This document shows positions 24,572-33,057 of a stretch of 38,540 bases of DNA, in pieces. How positions within the stretch are numbered: the first letter of the stretch is position 1; each line of letters starts with the position of its first letter. The DNA comes from Allomuricauda sp. (lineage in GTDB: Bacteria; Bacteroidota; Bacteroidia; Flavobacteriales; Flavobacteriaceae), in assembly GCA_030148335.1 (NCBI GenBank), contig JASBTQ010000030.1:1-38540 (forward strand). The letters are read 5' to 3'. The translations under genes were made by a program, and so were the position numbers. Under the pieces are notes generated by a model, which saw only the letters and a program-made list of their open reading frames with translations, made no database searches and had not been told where the DNA came from.

Positions 24572-25207
24572 TTATCCCTTGAATTTTTGCGGTAGATAGA
24601 CCACTTTCTTGGTCTCAAAAAAATCCTCTTCAAAATACTCCTTCAGATCAAAGGTCTGGATGGTGGTGTAATCTTTTAGCTCTTCAGTAAGGTCTCCACC
24701 TTTGAGGTAGAGTATGCCATTTTTTCGCTCGTGCGATGAATCCTTTTTGATTTTGCCCTTTGTCCAGTGTACAAAAGTGGGCATAGCGGCCACGGCCCTA
24801 CTCACTATAAAATCATATTGGCCCGGCAAATCCTCGACCCTGGTATGGACGGCAGTAACGTTCTCAAGTTTCAACCCCTCTACCACTTCCTGCACCACTT
24901 TTACTTTTTTTCCAATGGCGTCCACCAAGGTGAACTCTACATTCGGAAACAAAATGGCCAACGGTATCCCAGGGAACCCCCCTCCGGTACCCACATCCAA
25001 TATTTGGCTTCCTTCATTGAAGGTCTGGATACGGGCAATCCCCAAGGAATGGAGCACATGGCGAAGGTACAGCTCGTCAATGTCCTTCCGGGAAACCACA
25101 TTGATCTTGGTGTTCCAATCCTTGTACAAAACCTCCAACTCCTTGAAATGCTCCTTTTGCTCATCGGTGAGCGTCGTAAAATATTTGAAAACCAGGTCCG
25201 CATTCAT
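24572..25207 (-). CDS. rsmG: 16S rRNA (guanine527-N7)-methyltransferase
   Basis: RsmG (GidB) methylates G527 of 16S rRNA using S-adenosylmethionine. The 211-residue protein shows the N-terminal WNTKINVVSRKD block, LRHVLHSLGI, the SAM motif I ILDVGTGGGFPGIPLAILFP (69-88) and FTLVDAIGKKVKVVQEV, then FIVSRAVAAMP. The length is normal. The gene is divergent from the desaturase with 115 bp between starts; a palindrome there offers -7 boxes in both directions. Confidence 0.95.
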   Translation of the reverse strand: MNADLVFKYFTTLTDEQKEHFKELEVLYKDWNTKINVVSRKDIDELYLRHVLHSLGIARIQTFNEGSQILDVGTGGGFPGIPLAILFPNVEFTLVDAIGKKVKVVQEVVEGLKLENVTAVHTRVEDLPGQYDFIVSRAVAAMPTFVHWTKGKIKKDSSHERKNGILYLKGGDLTEELKDYTTIQTFDLKEYFEEDFFETKKVVYLPQKFKG

Positions 25208-25227
25208 ATCCCTACTGTTAATTTTGG

Positions 25228-25235
25228 CAAAATTA
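25228..25235 (-). promoter_or_regulatory. Putative rsmG -7 box
   Basis: The minus strand reads TAATTTTG, an exact TAnnTTTG match 20 bp before the rsmG ATG. It is one arm of the perfect palindrome TTAATTTT-GGC-AAAATTAA (25218-25236). Confidence 0.45.
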
Positions 25236-25300
25236 ATACTTTTAAAGACCTTAACACCGTTCTAACAGGTAGTTGTTGATCTTTTAAGGTCAATATTAGT

Positions 25301-25308
25301 TACCTTTG
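25301..25308 (+). promoter_or_regulatory. Putative desaturase promoter (TACCTTTG)
   Basis: An exact TAnnTTTG match ends 14 bp before the ATG; TTG at 25276-25278 is a possible -33 element 22 bp upstream. Confidence 0.55.
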
Positions 25309-25322
25309 TAAAAATTTTTTTT

Positions 25323-26426
25323 ATGGATAAGAATACCGTCCGGTTTTCAAGAAAGGATTCAGCACAATTTTTTAAGACACTGAACAAAAGAGTGAACGAA
25401 TACTTCAATGAAAATGACCTCAAAAAAACCGGAAACTGGAAACTTCACCTCAAGACCATAGTGATGTTTGCCGTTTTTTTGACCCCCTACTTTTTAATGT
25501 TGACCTTGAATCTGCCTTTTTGGGCCTATCTTTTACTTTCCATTACCATGGGAGTAGGTATGGCCGGTGTGGGCATGAACGTGATGCACGATGGCAACCA
25601 TGGCTCCTATTCCAACAAGAAATGGGTGAACAAAATCATGGGAAGCAGCATCTATATCTTGGCAGGCAACGTGTACAACTGGCAAGTACAGCACAACGTA
25701 CTGCACCACACCTACACCAACATCCACGAACATGACGAGGATATGGAAGCCGGAAGAATATTAAGGTTCTCCAAGCATGCGGAATGGAGAAAACACCATA
25801 AGTTCCAACATTACTATTCCATCCTGCTGTATGGATTATTGACCTTCAACTGGGCCATAACCACGGATTTCCAGCAGATGTACCGCTATATGAAGCGCAA
25901 ACTAAGCTACGGTAAACTTCCAAACCCCGTAATCAACTGGAGCACACTGGTGATCACCAAAGTGATCTACATCACTATTTGGATCGTCCTTCCATTGATT
26001 TTTGCCGATATTGCCTGGTGGCAGATACTTCTTGGGTTTTTCATCATGCACTACGTGGCCGGTGTGATCCTGAGTGTGGTATTCCAATTGGCACATATTG
26101 TGGACCATGCCGACACCCCTCTCCCTGACGAAGAGGGCAACATGAAGAACACTTGGGCCATCCACCAGCTGTTCACCACCGTAAACTTCGGAACAAAAAA
26201 CAGGATAGTGAACTGGTTCACCGGAGGATTGAACCATCAAGTGGAGCATCACATTTTCCCGAACATCAGCCATATCCACTACACAAAAATTTCCAAAATT
26301 GTGAAACAGACGGCCAAGGAGTTTAATTTGCCCTACAACGAATATAAAACTACCAGAAAAGCTATAATTTCGCACTTCAAACATTTGAAGGAACTGGGCA
26401 AAAACCCAGAGCTTCAGTACCAGTAA
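25323..26426 (+). CDS. Membrane fatty acid desaturase
   Basis: This integral-membrane di-iron desaturase (367 residues) has the three histidine boxes HDGNH (89-93), HNVLHH (124-129) and HQVEHH (305-310). The HQVEHH third box is the front-end or acyl-CoA delta-type signature rather than that of the plain delta-9 enzymes. Four hydrophobic segments lie at about 45-80, 105-118, 165-180 and 208-255. There is no cytochrome b5 domain, so the electron donor must be separate. It probably adjusts membrane fluidity; the double-bond position cannot be decided. The next gene begins 14 bp downstream. Confidence 0.92.
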   Translation: MDKNTVRFSRKDSAQFFKTLNKRVNEYFNENDLKKTGNWKLHLKTIVMFAVFLTPYFLMLTLNLPFWAYLLLSITMGVGMAGVGMNVMHDGNHGSYSNKKWVNKIMGSSIYILAGNVYNWQVQHNVLHHTYTNIHEHDEDMEAGRILRFSKHAEWRKHHKFQHYYSILLYGLLTFNWAITTDFQQMYRYMKRKLSYGKLPNPVINWSTLVITKVIYITIWIVLPLIFADIAWWQILLGFFIMHYVAGVILSVVFQLAHIVDHADTPLPDEEGNMKNTWAIHQLFTTVNFGTKNRIVNWFTGGLNHQVEHHIFPNISHIHYTKISKIVKQTAKEFNLPYNEYKTTRKAIISHFKHLKELGKNPELQYQ

Positions 26427-26440
26427 AACAAGCATATCAC

Positions 26441-27628
26441 ATGAGCAACCATCTATCTGACAGGATACAGAACAGGTCCACGTCAGCAACTTTGGCCATG
26501 GCGGCCAAGGCCAGGGAGTTACGAAATGAAGGCAAGGATATCATAGGGTTGAGCTTGGGAGAGCCCGACTTCAACATCCCCGATTTCATAAAAGAGGCCG
26601 CAAAGAAGGCCATTGATGAAAATTATAGCAGCTATACCCCAGTGGATGGGTATCCCGAGCTGAAGAAGGCCATCACCCTCAAATTCAAAAGGGACAATGG
26701 CCTGGACTATGGACCCAACCAGATCGTGGTTTCCACAGGAGCAAAACAATCCCTGTACAATGTGGCCATGGTCGTATTGAACCCAGGTGATGAAGTGATA
26801 CTTCCCGCTCCTTATTGGGTGAGCTATAGCGATATCGTGAAATTGGCCGAAGGGGTTCCTGTTGAAGTACCAACAGGCATCGAAACCGATTTCAAAATGA
26901 CGCCAGAGCAATTGGAAGCTGCCATTACCCCAAAGACCCGAATGTTTTGGTTCAGTTCACCTTGCAACCCCAGCGGTTCGGTGTACAGCAAAGCTGAGTT
27001 GGAAGGTTTGGCCGAGGTCTTGAAAAAATACCCGGACATCTATGTGGTCTCCGATGAAATCTACGAACACATCAATTTCACCAAGGGTGGACACGTCAGC
27101 ATTGCCGGAATCGACGGAATGTATGATAGAACGGTGACCGTGAACGGCGTTTCCAAGGCCTTTGCAATGACCGGATGGCGAATTGGATATATTGGTGCCC
27201 CGGAGTGGATTGCCAAGGGCTGTAACAAACTTCAGGGACAGGTGACCAGTGGGGCCAATTCCATTGCACAACGCGCCGTGATCACTGCTTTGGAAGCGCC
27301 AGTGAGCAAAATCCAGTACATGATCGACGAGTTCCACAAGCGAAGAGATCTTGTCCTCGAATTGTTGGGTGAGATCGATGGGTTCAAACTCAATGTTCCC
27401 GAGGGTGCTTTCTATGTGTTCCCCGATATTTCCGCTTTCTTCGGAAAAACATTGAAAGGGACCACCATCAACAGTGCTGAGGATTTTGCATTGTATTTGT
27501 TGGAACACGCCAATGTGGCCACGGTAACGGGCGAAGCATTCGGAAACCCCAACTGCATCCGTATCTCGTATGCAGCTTCGGAAAAAGAATTGAGGGAAGC
27601 CATTGCCCGTATCAAGGCCGTGGTTTAA
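26441..27628 (+). CDS. PLP-dependent aminotransferase (aspartate aminotransferase-like)
   Basis: This is a 395-residue class I aminotransferase of the aspartate aminotransferase Ib type. The Schiff-base lysine is K239 in NGVSKAFAMTGWRIGY; FSSPCNPSG (171-179), the STGAKQSLYNVAM block (98-110) for phosphate binding, SDEIYEH (204-210) and the C-terminal FGNPNCIRISYAAS with the substrate-carboxylate arginine are present. Aspartate/2-oxoglutarate is the likely reaction, though related enzymes use other amino acids or prephenate. It lies 14 bp after the desaturase and ends before a strong terminator, so the two genes probably share a transcript. Confidence 0.92.
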   Translation: MSNHLSDRIQNRSTSATLAMAAKARELRNEGKDIIGLSLGEPDFNIPDFIKEAAKKAIDENYSSYTPVDGYPELKKAITLKFKRDNGLDYGPNQIVVSTGAKQSLYNVAMVVLNPGDEVILPAPYWVSYSDIVKLAEGVPVEVPTGIETDFKMTPEQLEAAITPKTRMFWFSSPCNPSGSVYSKAELEGLAEVLKKYPDIYVVSDEIYEHINFTKGGHVSIAGIDGMYDRTVTVNGVSKAFAMTGWRIGYIGAPEWIAKGCNKLQGQVTSGANSIAQRAVITALEAPVSKIQYMIDEFHKRRDLVLELLGEIDGFKLNVPEGAFYVFPDISAFFGKTLKGTTINSAEDFALYLLEHANVATVTGEAFGNPNCIRISYAASEKELREAIARIKAVV

Positions 27629-27678
27629 TAACTTTCGCTTATCAAATCACTTATCAATTCGAGTGATTTTTGTAAAAC

Positions 27679-27738
27679 AAAAAGTGGTATCGAGAATGGT
27701 AAATTCCTAAAGGAAATACTTGTTCTCGACACTTTTTT
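27679..27738. terminator. Long bidirectional terminator hairpin
   Basis: AAAAAGTG and TCGAGAA pair with TTCTCGA and CACTTTTTT around an inner hairpin (TTCCTAAAGGAA). It separates the convergent aminotransferase and trkH genes. Confidence 0.8.
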
Positions 27739-27775
27739 CTTTGAAAAAAACTCAAACTGACAGCATCCTAGCCAA

Positions 27776-29266
27776 TCAGGTTTTTCTCCAGAAATATGGA
27801 GTAAGGACAATGAGCACGGTGAACAGTTCCAAACGTCCCAACAACATCAAAAAGCCACACCACCATTTTCCTGCCGGAGGAAGGCTGTTGTAATTGCTGA
27901 TAGGGTTCAGTTCACCAAATGCAGGGCCCACATTGCCCAACGAAGAGGCAGCACCTCCCACTGCCGAGATAAAATCAAGGCCCAAAAAGCCCAGTACCAG
28001 GGAGCCTATGATAAACAAAAGCATATAGAGTACGAAAAAAGCAATCACATTGTACACGATATGCTCGGTCACCGTCTTTTCATTGTAACGCACAGGAATG
28101 ATCGCATTGGGGTGCAGGGTCCGTTTGAACTCCAAAATACCATTTTTGATGATGATCAAGTGACGCATCACCTTGATGCCCCCTGCCGTGGAGCCTGCCG
28201 AGCCTCCCAAGAACATCAATCCAAAAAAGAGAACGGTCAAAAAGGGTGTCCAAGCCGTGAAATCGGCAGACACAAAACCCGTTGTGGTGATGACCGAGAC
28301 CACTTGAAAAAGTGCATGCCTAAAGGCACTTTCTGCCTCGCCCCACACCATGGGATGGTATTCGGACATGGCAACATCAGCCTTGAAATAAATTCCAAAT
28401 GCTGATAAAACACTGAATATCAATATAAAACCCAAGTAATATTTAAACTCCTCATCCTTCAAAATTCGCTGCACCCTTCCCGTAAGCGCAAAATAACTCA
28501 GTACAAAATTGCTCCCCGCCAAGAACATAAAAAGAATGGTGATGTATTGGATGGTTGGTTGATGGTTCCAATAGGCCAAACTGGCATTTTTGGTAGAAAA
28601 CCCTCCTGTGGACATGGTCGCCAAGGAATGGTTGATCGCATCAAAAAAGGTCATCCCGGCCAGTTTCAACAGCAAGGTCTCCAATACCGTATATCCAAAA
28701 TAGATGAGCCAAAGTCGTTTGGCCGTGTCCGTGATCCTGGGGTGCAGTTTGTCACCGCCCGGACCAGGGGCTTCCGCCGCAAACAGCTGCATGCCCCCGA
28801 TACCCAACAATGGCAAAATGGCTATGGCCAGCACAATGATCCCCATACCTCCTATCCAGTGGGTAAGGCTCCGCCAAAGCAAGATTCCTTCGGGAAGGAC
28901 CTCAATATCGTCCAAAATGGAGGCCCCGGTAGTGGTATAGCCCGAAATGGTCTCAAAAAAAGCATCGGTAATGGAAGGGATGGACGCTGAAAAAAGATAG
29001 GGTAACATCCCGGAAATGGACATCACAATCCACCCGAAGGTCACCACGATATAGCCTTCCTTCCGCTTGACCTCCTTTTTATGGCCCCTGGTGTAGAACA
29101 TGGCCATGATCCCAAAAAGCATCGTGACAATGGCGGCAAGGGCAATGTCCAAGGTGGCACCATCCTTATAAATGGCACTGGCAAAGGCGGCCAAAAGCAT
29201 GAAAGAGCCGTTGCAAAGGAGCAAAAGCCCCATAATATGGATAATGATTCGTGTGTTCAGCCTCAT
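27776..29266 (-). CDS. trkH: Trk potassium uptake membrane subunit TrkH
   Basis: TrkH is the ion-conducting subunit of a low-affinity K+ transporter. The 496-residue protein has four P-loop repeats whose selectivity-filter glycines are visible in SGYTTTGAS, MSTGGFSTKN, TTTGFVSADF and SLGNVGPAFG. Additional hallmarks are HWIGGMGIIVLA and the gating-loop FLGGSAGSTAGGIKVMR. It ends LGRLELFTVLIVLTPYFWRK, which is typical. The ATG overlaps the trkA stop by one base (TAATG), so it is translationally coupled to trkA. Confidence 0.96.
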   Translation of the reverse strand: MRLNTRIIIHIMGLLLLCNGSFMLLAAFASAIYKDGATLDIALAAIVTMLFGIMAMFYTRGHKKEVKRKEGYIVVTFGWIVMSISGMLPYLFSASIPSITDAFFETISGYTTTGASILDDIEVLPEGILLWRSLTHWIGGMGIIVLAIAILPLLGIGGMQLFAAEAPGPGGDKLHPRITDTAKRLWLIYFGYTVLETLLLKLAGMTFFDAINHSLATMSTGGFSTKNASLAYWNHQPTIQYITILFMFLAGSNFVLSYFALTGRVQRILKDEEFKYYLGFILIFSVLSAFGIYFKADVAMSEYHPMVWGEAESAFRHALFQVVSVITTTGFVSADFTAWTPFLTVLFFGLMFLGGSAGSTAGGIKVMRHLIIIKNGILEFKRTLHPNAIIPVRYNEKTVTEHIVYNVIAFFVLYMLLFIIGSLVLGFLGLDFISAVGGAASSLGNVGPAFGELNPISNYNSLPPAGKWWCGFLMLLGRLELFTVLIVLTPYFWRKT

Positions 29267-30615
29267 TATAGGAACAGCTTTTCTATCTTGGGTATGGCCT
29301 TGGGCAAGCAGCAGACCACTACTTTGTCCCCTTGGGTTATCCTAAAATCCCCCAGGGCGATGATGCCCTTCCCATTTCGTATCACCCCTCCTATACTCGC
29401 CTCACGTGGAAAGTTCAGTTCTCTGATGATCTCCCCGTTTACCAATGAGGTTGCCTTTACCTCAAACTCCAATATCTCCGCATTGAGGTTGTTGAGACGG
29501 GTCAACGCCAGCACTTCCCCTTTTCGGATGTATCGGAATATGCTGTTGGCGGCCAACAGTTTTTTATTGATGAGCGTATCCACTCCGATGGAATGTGACA
29601 ACTGGAAATAATCCATGTTCTCCACCAGCGCGATGGTCTTTTTTATCTTTTTGTTCTTCGCCACCAGACAGGACATGATGTTGGTCTCCGAATTCCCGGT
29701 GACGGCAATGAAAGCATCCATGGACTCGAGGCTCTCCTCTTCCAAAAGCTCCACATTCCTCCCATCCCCATTGATGACCAACGCGTGGGGAAGCTCATCG
29801 GCAATGTCAAACGCCTTTTCCTTGTTCTTTTCTATCAGTTTTACATTGAATTTTTTACTGCACAGGTCCCGTGCGGTCTTGAAACCGACCTTGCTCCCAC
29901 CCAAGATCATCACGTTTTTGATCTCCTGCTTCTGCATCCCGGTGAGTTTGTAGAGTTCCTCTACCCCTTTGTCCGAAGTGATGAAATAGACCTGGTCACC
30001 TTCCTTGAAAACGGTATCCCCACGTGGAATGAGGGTGAATTGTGTCCCCATACGCTGCAGCGCAATGGGCATAAAGTGCAGTTCCGGGAAAATGCGGGCA
30101 GCCTCCTTGACCATTTTGCCCACAAAAGGGGCCGTCTTGGGGAGGATTACACCAAACATCGTCAACAGACCACCTTCAAATTCATAAGTATCGTTGAAGG
30201 CCGACTGGTTCAGCATCAACTGAATCTCCATGGCGGCCAAACGTTCTGGGGAGATAAGCTCATCAATCCCCAACTCCTCAAACTTTAGAATGTCCCGATT
30301 GTCCATGAACTCCGTGTTGGATATCCGGGCCATAGTCCTTTTACAACCTAGTTGTTTGGCCAATAGGCAAAGAGTAAGGTTCGTGGTTTCCGAGGCGGTG
30401 ACCCCGATTACCAAATCCGAACCATCCACATCGGCATCCTGCAACACCTGAATGGAAGTGGCATCCCCCTTAAGGACACGTATGTCCAAATGATTGTCCG
30501 CGTAGGACAGTTTCTCCTTGTCCGTGTCGATCAATGTAATATCCTGGGCCTCATAGGACAAAAGTTTTGCCAAATGAAAGCCTACCTCACCAGCTCCTGC
30601 AATAATGATCTTCAT
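29266..30615 (-). CDS. trkA: Trk system potassium uptake regulator TrkA
   Basis: TrkA is the cytosolic NAD(H)- and nucleotide-binding ring that gates TrkH. The 449-residue protein has the tandem layout of full-length TrkA: an N-terminal Rossmann RCK domain with GAGEVGFHLAKLL (7-19) and an acidic D30, a TrkA_C domain, then a second RCK domain with GGSKVGFKTARDL (239-251) and a second TrkA_C. It is the first gene of the trkA-trkH operon. Upstream is a divergent region shared with menG holding the IR GTCATT-N8-AATGAC. Confidence 0.96.
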   Translation of the reverse strand: MKIIIAGAGEVGFHLAKLLSYEAQDITLIDTDKEKLSYADNHLDIRVLKGDATSIQVLQDADVDGSDLVIGVTASETTNLTLCLLAKQLGCKRTMARISNTEFMDNRDILKFEELGIDELISPERLAAMEIQLMLNQSAFNDTYEFEGGLLTMFGVILPKTAPFVGKMVKEAARIFPELHFMPIALQRMGTQFTLIPRGDTVFKEGDQVYFITSDKGVEELYKLTGMQKQEIKNVMILGGSKVGFKTARDLCSKKFNVKLIEKNKEKAFDIADELPHALVINGDGRNVELLEEESLESMDAFIAVTGNSETNIMSCLVAKNKKIKKTIALVENMDYFQLSHSIGVDTLINKKLLAANSIFRYIRKGEVLALTRLNNLNAEILEFEVKATSLVNGEIIRELNFPREASIGGVIRNGKGIIALGDFRITQGDKVVVCCLPKAIPKIEKLFL

Positions 30616-30668
30616 TGATTAGAATAAGATGTGTTTCCAAATAATTCCGCCTTGTACGCCACAAAATG

Positions 30669-30688
30669 GTCATTGAAGTCTAAATGAC
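30669..30688. repeat. Small inverted repeat between trkA and menG
   Basis: GTCATT and AATGAC are separated by 8 bp, a dyad of operator size in the divergent promoter region. No regulator can be named. Confidence 0.25.
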
Positions 30689-30775
30689 ATACTATTAACA
30701 TAATACGGAAAGTTTCCGCTATTCCTCGGCAAAATTACATAAATATTTTTGTCTTCCTTCCAGATGGCTAAGTTG

Positions 30776-30783
30776 TATATTTG
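30776..30783 (+). promoter_or_regulatory. Putative menG -7 box (TATATTTG)
   Basis: An exact TAnnTTTG match 16 bp before the chosen ATG and 7 bp before an alternative ATG at 30791. Confidence 0.45.
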
Positions 30784-30799
30784 CCAGCAAATGAAAGCC

Positions 30800-31528
30800 A
30801 TGTCAGAAAAAGTGACCCCTTATAAAGAATCGGGACTGGGAAAAAAGGAGCAGGTTAGGCAAATGTTCGATAACATTTCCGAAGATTATGATGGATTGAA
30901 CAGGGTGATCTCCTTTGGCACCGACATTAAATGGCGTAAGCGCATCGTTTCCTTTTTAAAGGAAAAATCCCCAAAGACCATTCTGGACATTGCAACCGGC
31001 ACGGGTGACCTTGCCATAGCCCTTGCCCCCACGGGTGCCGAGAAAATCATTGGCCTGGACCTCTCCCCTGGGATGCTGGAAGTGGGAAAGGAAAAGGTTT
31101 CGAGAAAAAAACTGCAGGACACCATCGAAATGGTGGTGGGCGACAGCGAGAACCTTCCTTTTGAGGACAATTCCTTTGATGCTGTGACGGTAGCCTTCGG
31201 GGTCCGCAATTTTGAAAACCTCGAAAAAGGACTGGAAGAAATACGCAGGGTCCTGAAAAAAGGGGGGAACTTGGTCATATTGGAGACTTCGGTACCCACA
31301 AAGACCCCGTTCAAGCAAGGATATCGCATCTACACCAAATACATCTTGCCCACCATTGGCAAGATCTTTTCCAAAGACCGTTCGGCCTACTCTTATTTAT
31401 GTGAATCCGCCTCGGTTTTTCCACATGGGCAGGCCTTCAACAATATTTTGGCCAAAATTGGGTTTATAGGAATAGAGAACAAACCCCAGACATTGGGAGT
31501 AGCCTCCATCTATGTCGCCACAAAATAG
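30800..31528 (+). CDS. ubiE: Demethylmenaquinone methyltransferase (UbiE/MenG)
   Basis: The enzyme methylates demethylmenaquinone to menaquinone, the quinone that the NQR complex would reduce in a menaquinone-based flavobacterium. The protein (242 residues from the ATG at 30800) shows VRQMFDNISEDYDGLNRVIS, motif I ILDIATGTGDLAIAL (61-75), GLDLSPGMLEVGKEK, GDSENLPFEDNSFDAVTVAFGVRNF and a C-terminal ETLGVASIYVATK-like end. The ATG at 30791 would add three residues; a formal upstream start at 30749 is unlikely because the promoter box lies inside it. porT begins 4 bp after the stop. Confidence 0.95.
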   Translation: MSEKVTPYKESGLGKKEQVRQMFDNISEDYDGLNRVISFGTDIKWRKRIVSFLKEKSPKTILDIATGTGDLAIALAPTGAEKIIGLDLSPGMLEVGKEKVSRKKLQDTIEMVVGDSENLPFEDNSFDAVTVAFGVRNFENLEKGLEEIRRVLKKGGNLVILETSVPTKTPFKQGYRIYTKYILPTIGKIFSKDRSAYSYLCESASVFPHGQAFNNILAKIGFIGIENKPQTLGVASIYVATK

Positions 31529-31532
31529 TTTG

Positions 31533-32231
31533 ATGAAAAACGTCCTTATCCTGTTTGGGCTGCTGATCTTGGCAAGCCCAAAATCCAACGCACAACTTGG
31601 GGAAGATCCCATTCTCAACCTTCAGAACGAGGATTTGAAGTTTTTGAACTGGGGCTATTATTTGGGCTTCAACCAATATGATTTTCAGTTTGAGTACAAG
31701 GACGATGTGGGCCGTGATGTCTTGGTCGATAAGAGTTTTGGGTTCAATGTGGGTTTGATCGGCGAGCTGCGGATCAACGAATTTTTGGATGCCCGCTTTG
31801 AGCCGGGCCTTCTTTATACCGCACGTACCCTTGGGTTCCCTGGCTTCTCGACCGAGGCCGATGCCATTCGCGAAGTGCGCTCCACCTACATCCGCTTCCC
31901 TCTTTTGCTGAAGGCCAGCACCAAACGGATCGGCAACTGGAAACCCTTTATCGTGGGCGGTGTTTACACTTCGATGAACCTTGGAAGCAAAGAGGACAGT
32001 CTGGACGACAACAGCAGTGGGGAGTTCCGAATGAAGAAAAACGTCTACGGCTATGAATTGGGCTTCGGTATCGATTTTTACACGGAATATTTCAAGTTCT
32101 CGCCTTCCATTAGGGGTGTTTTTGCCCTCACGGACGAACTTGTGCCCGACAACGACCCCAACAGTCCATGGACAGGGAACATCAATGCCATGCGGACGCG
32201 GGGCATCTTCATCAATTTTACGTTTGAATAA
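31533..32231 (+). CDS. porT: PorT family outer-membrane protein of the type IX secretion system
   Basis: PorT (SprT in F. johnsoniae) is an outer-membrane beta-barrel needed for type IX secretion. From the ATG at 31533 the product is 232 residues with signal peptide MKNVLILFGLLILASPKSNAQ, then eight or so amphipathic strands. Family features are FLNWGYYLGFNQYDFQFEY, GLIGELRINEFLDARFEPGLLY, RSTYIRFPLLLKASTKR and a terminal MRTRGIFINFTFE with the aromatic C-terminus of barrels. The longer frame from 31512 overlaps menG and is not needed. The menG-porT pairing is common in Flavobacteriaceae (from memory). Confidence 0.88.
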   Translation: MKNVLILFGLLILASPKSNAQLGEDPILNLQNEDLKFLNWGYYLGFNQYDFQFEYKDDVGRDVLVDKSFGFNVGLIGELRINEFLDARFEPGLLYTARTLGFPGFSTEADAIREVRSTYIRFPLLLKASTKRIGNWKPFIVGGVYTSMNLGSKEDSLDDNSSGEFRMKKNVYGYELGFGIDFYTEYFKFSPSIRGVFALTDELVPDNDPNSPWTGNINAMRTRGIFINFTFE

Positions 32232-32235
32232 ATCT

Positions 32236-32277
32236 GGATTATTGAATATTTCGAGACTTCTGTAAGTCCAAGAATCC
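32236..32277. terminator. Weak hairpin between convergent genes
   Basis: GACTT-CTGT-AAGTC (32255-32268) is extended by an imperfect GGATTATTG/CAAGAATCC outer stem. There is no clear T-run, so termination is uncertain. Confidence 0.3.
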
Positions 32278-32295
32278 AATCATTTAAAAATCCAA

Positions 32296-33012
32296 CTACC
32301 TCCTTATTTCATTGAGAAGGATTGCGGTAGCCGTGGCCACGTTCAAGCTTTCGGCGGTGTCGCCACCAAACTGCGGAATGGAGATCCGCTCCGTGACCCA
32401 CGCACTTACCTCATCGGAAATGCCATTTGCCTCATTGCCCATCACCAAGATACCTTTGGAAGGAAGTGCTTTTTCATACACCGGTTCACCATCCATAAAA
32501 GCGCCATAAACAGGCTGTTCAGCATTTTTCAAGAATTCGGAAAGAGGGGCGTAAACTATGTTTACCCGTGCTATGGAACCCATGGTGGCCTGCAGCACCT
32601 TTGGGTTGTAACAATCCACAGTGTCCATGGAGCAGACCAATTGCCGTATCCCAAACCAGTCGCACAACCGTATGATGGTCCCCAAGTTGCCCGGATCGCG
32701 CACGGCATCCAAGGCCACTCCCCAGTCCGACACTTCGGTTTTTAGCGTTTCGGGCATATGAAAGACCCCCAGTACCCCGTTGGGCTGTTTCAAACTGCTC
32801 ATCTGTTTCAAAATGGTCCCGGAAACAACTTCTGCTTCCCCAAGTCCACTCCCCTTCCATGTCCCATCCACGAAAATTTTGAATGACTGCAACCCCACTA
32901 GTAGCAACTCTTTCACAAATTTTTCGCCTTCGACCACAAAGAGTCCGTGTTGAGATCGGTACTTTTTTTGCTTTAGGCTAACAACTAGTTTGATTTGGTT
33001 TTTTGTAACCAT
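32296..33012 (-). CDS. TrmH/SpoU family RNA 2'-O-methyltransferase
   Basis: This 238-residue SPOUT-fold methyltransferase has the N-terminal substrate-binding domain (KQKKYRSQHGLFVVEGEKFVKELL) and the three SpoU motifs: DPGNLGTIIR (106-115), VMGNEANGIS (190-199) and SIPQFGGDTAESLNVATATAI (211-231), which build the trefoil-knot SAM site. It methylates a ribose in rRNA or tRNA; the position is unknown. The length matches RlmB-like enzymes. It is divergent from the Omp85 gene; its ATG at 33012 is only 11 bp from that gene's promoter-like box. Confidence 0.92.
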   Translation of the reverse strand: MVTKNQIKLVVSLKQKKYRSQHGLFVVEGEKFVKELLLVGLQSFKIFVDGTWKGSGLGEAEVVSGTILKQMSSLKQPNGVLGVFHMPETLKTEVSDWGVALDAVRDPGNLGTIIRLCDWFGIRQLVCSMDTVDCYNPKVLQATMGSIARVNIVYAPLSEFLKNAEQPVYGAFMDGEPVYEKALPSKGILVMGNEANGISDEVSAWVTERISIPQFGGDTAESLNVATATAILLNEIRR

Positions 33013-33022
33013 CTAAATCGTG

Positions 33023-33030
33023 TATTTTTG
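33023..33030 (+). promoter_or_regulatory. Putative Omp85-gene -7 box (TATTTTTG)
   Basis: An exact TAnnTTTG match 6 bp before the ATG at 33037 and 27 bp before the ATG at 33058. Confidence 0.45.
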
Positions 33031-33057
33031 GCGTCTATGAGGGGTTTTTTAGTTCAA

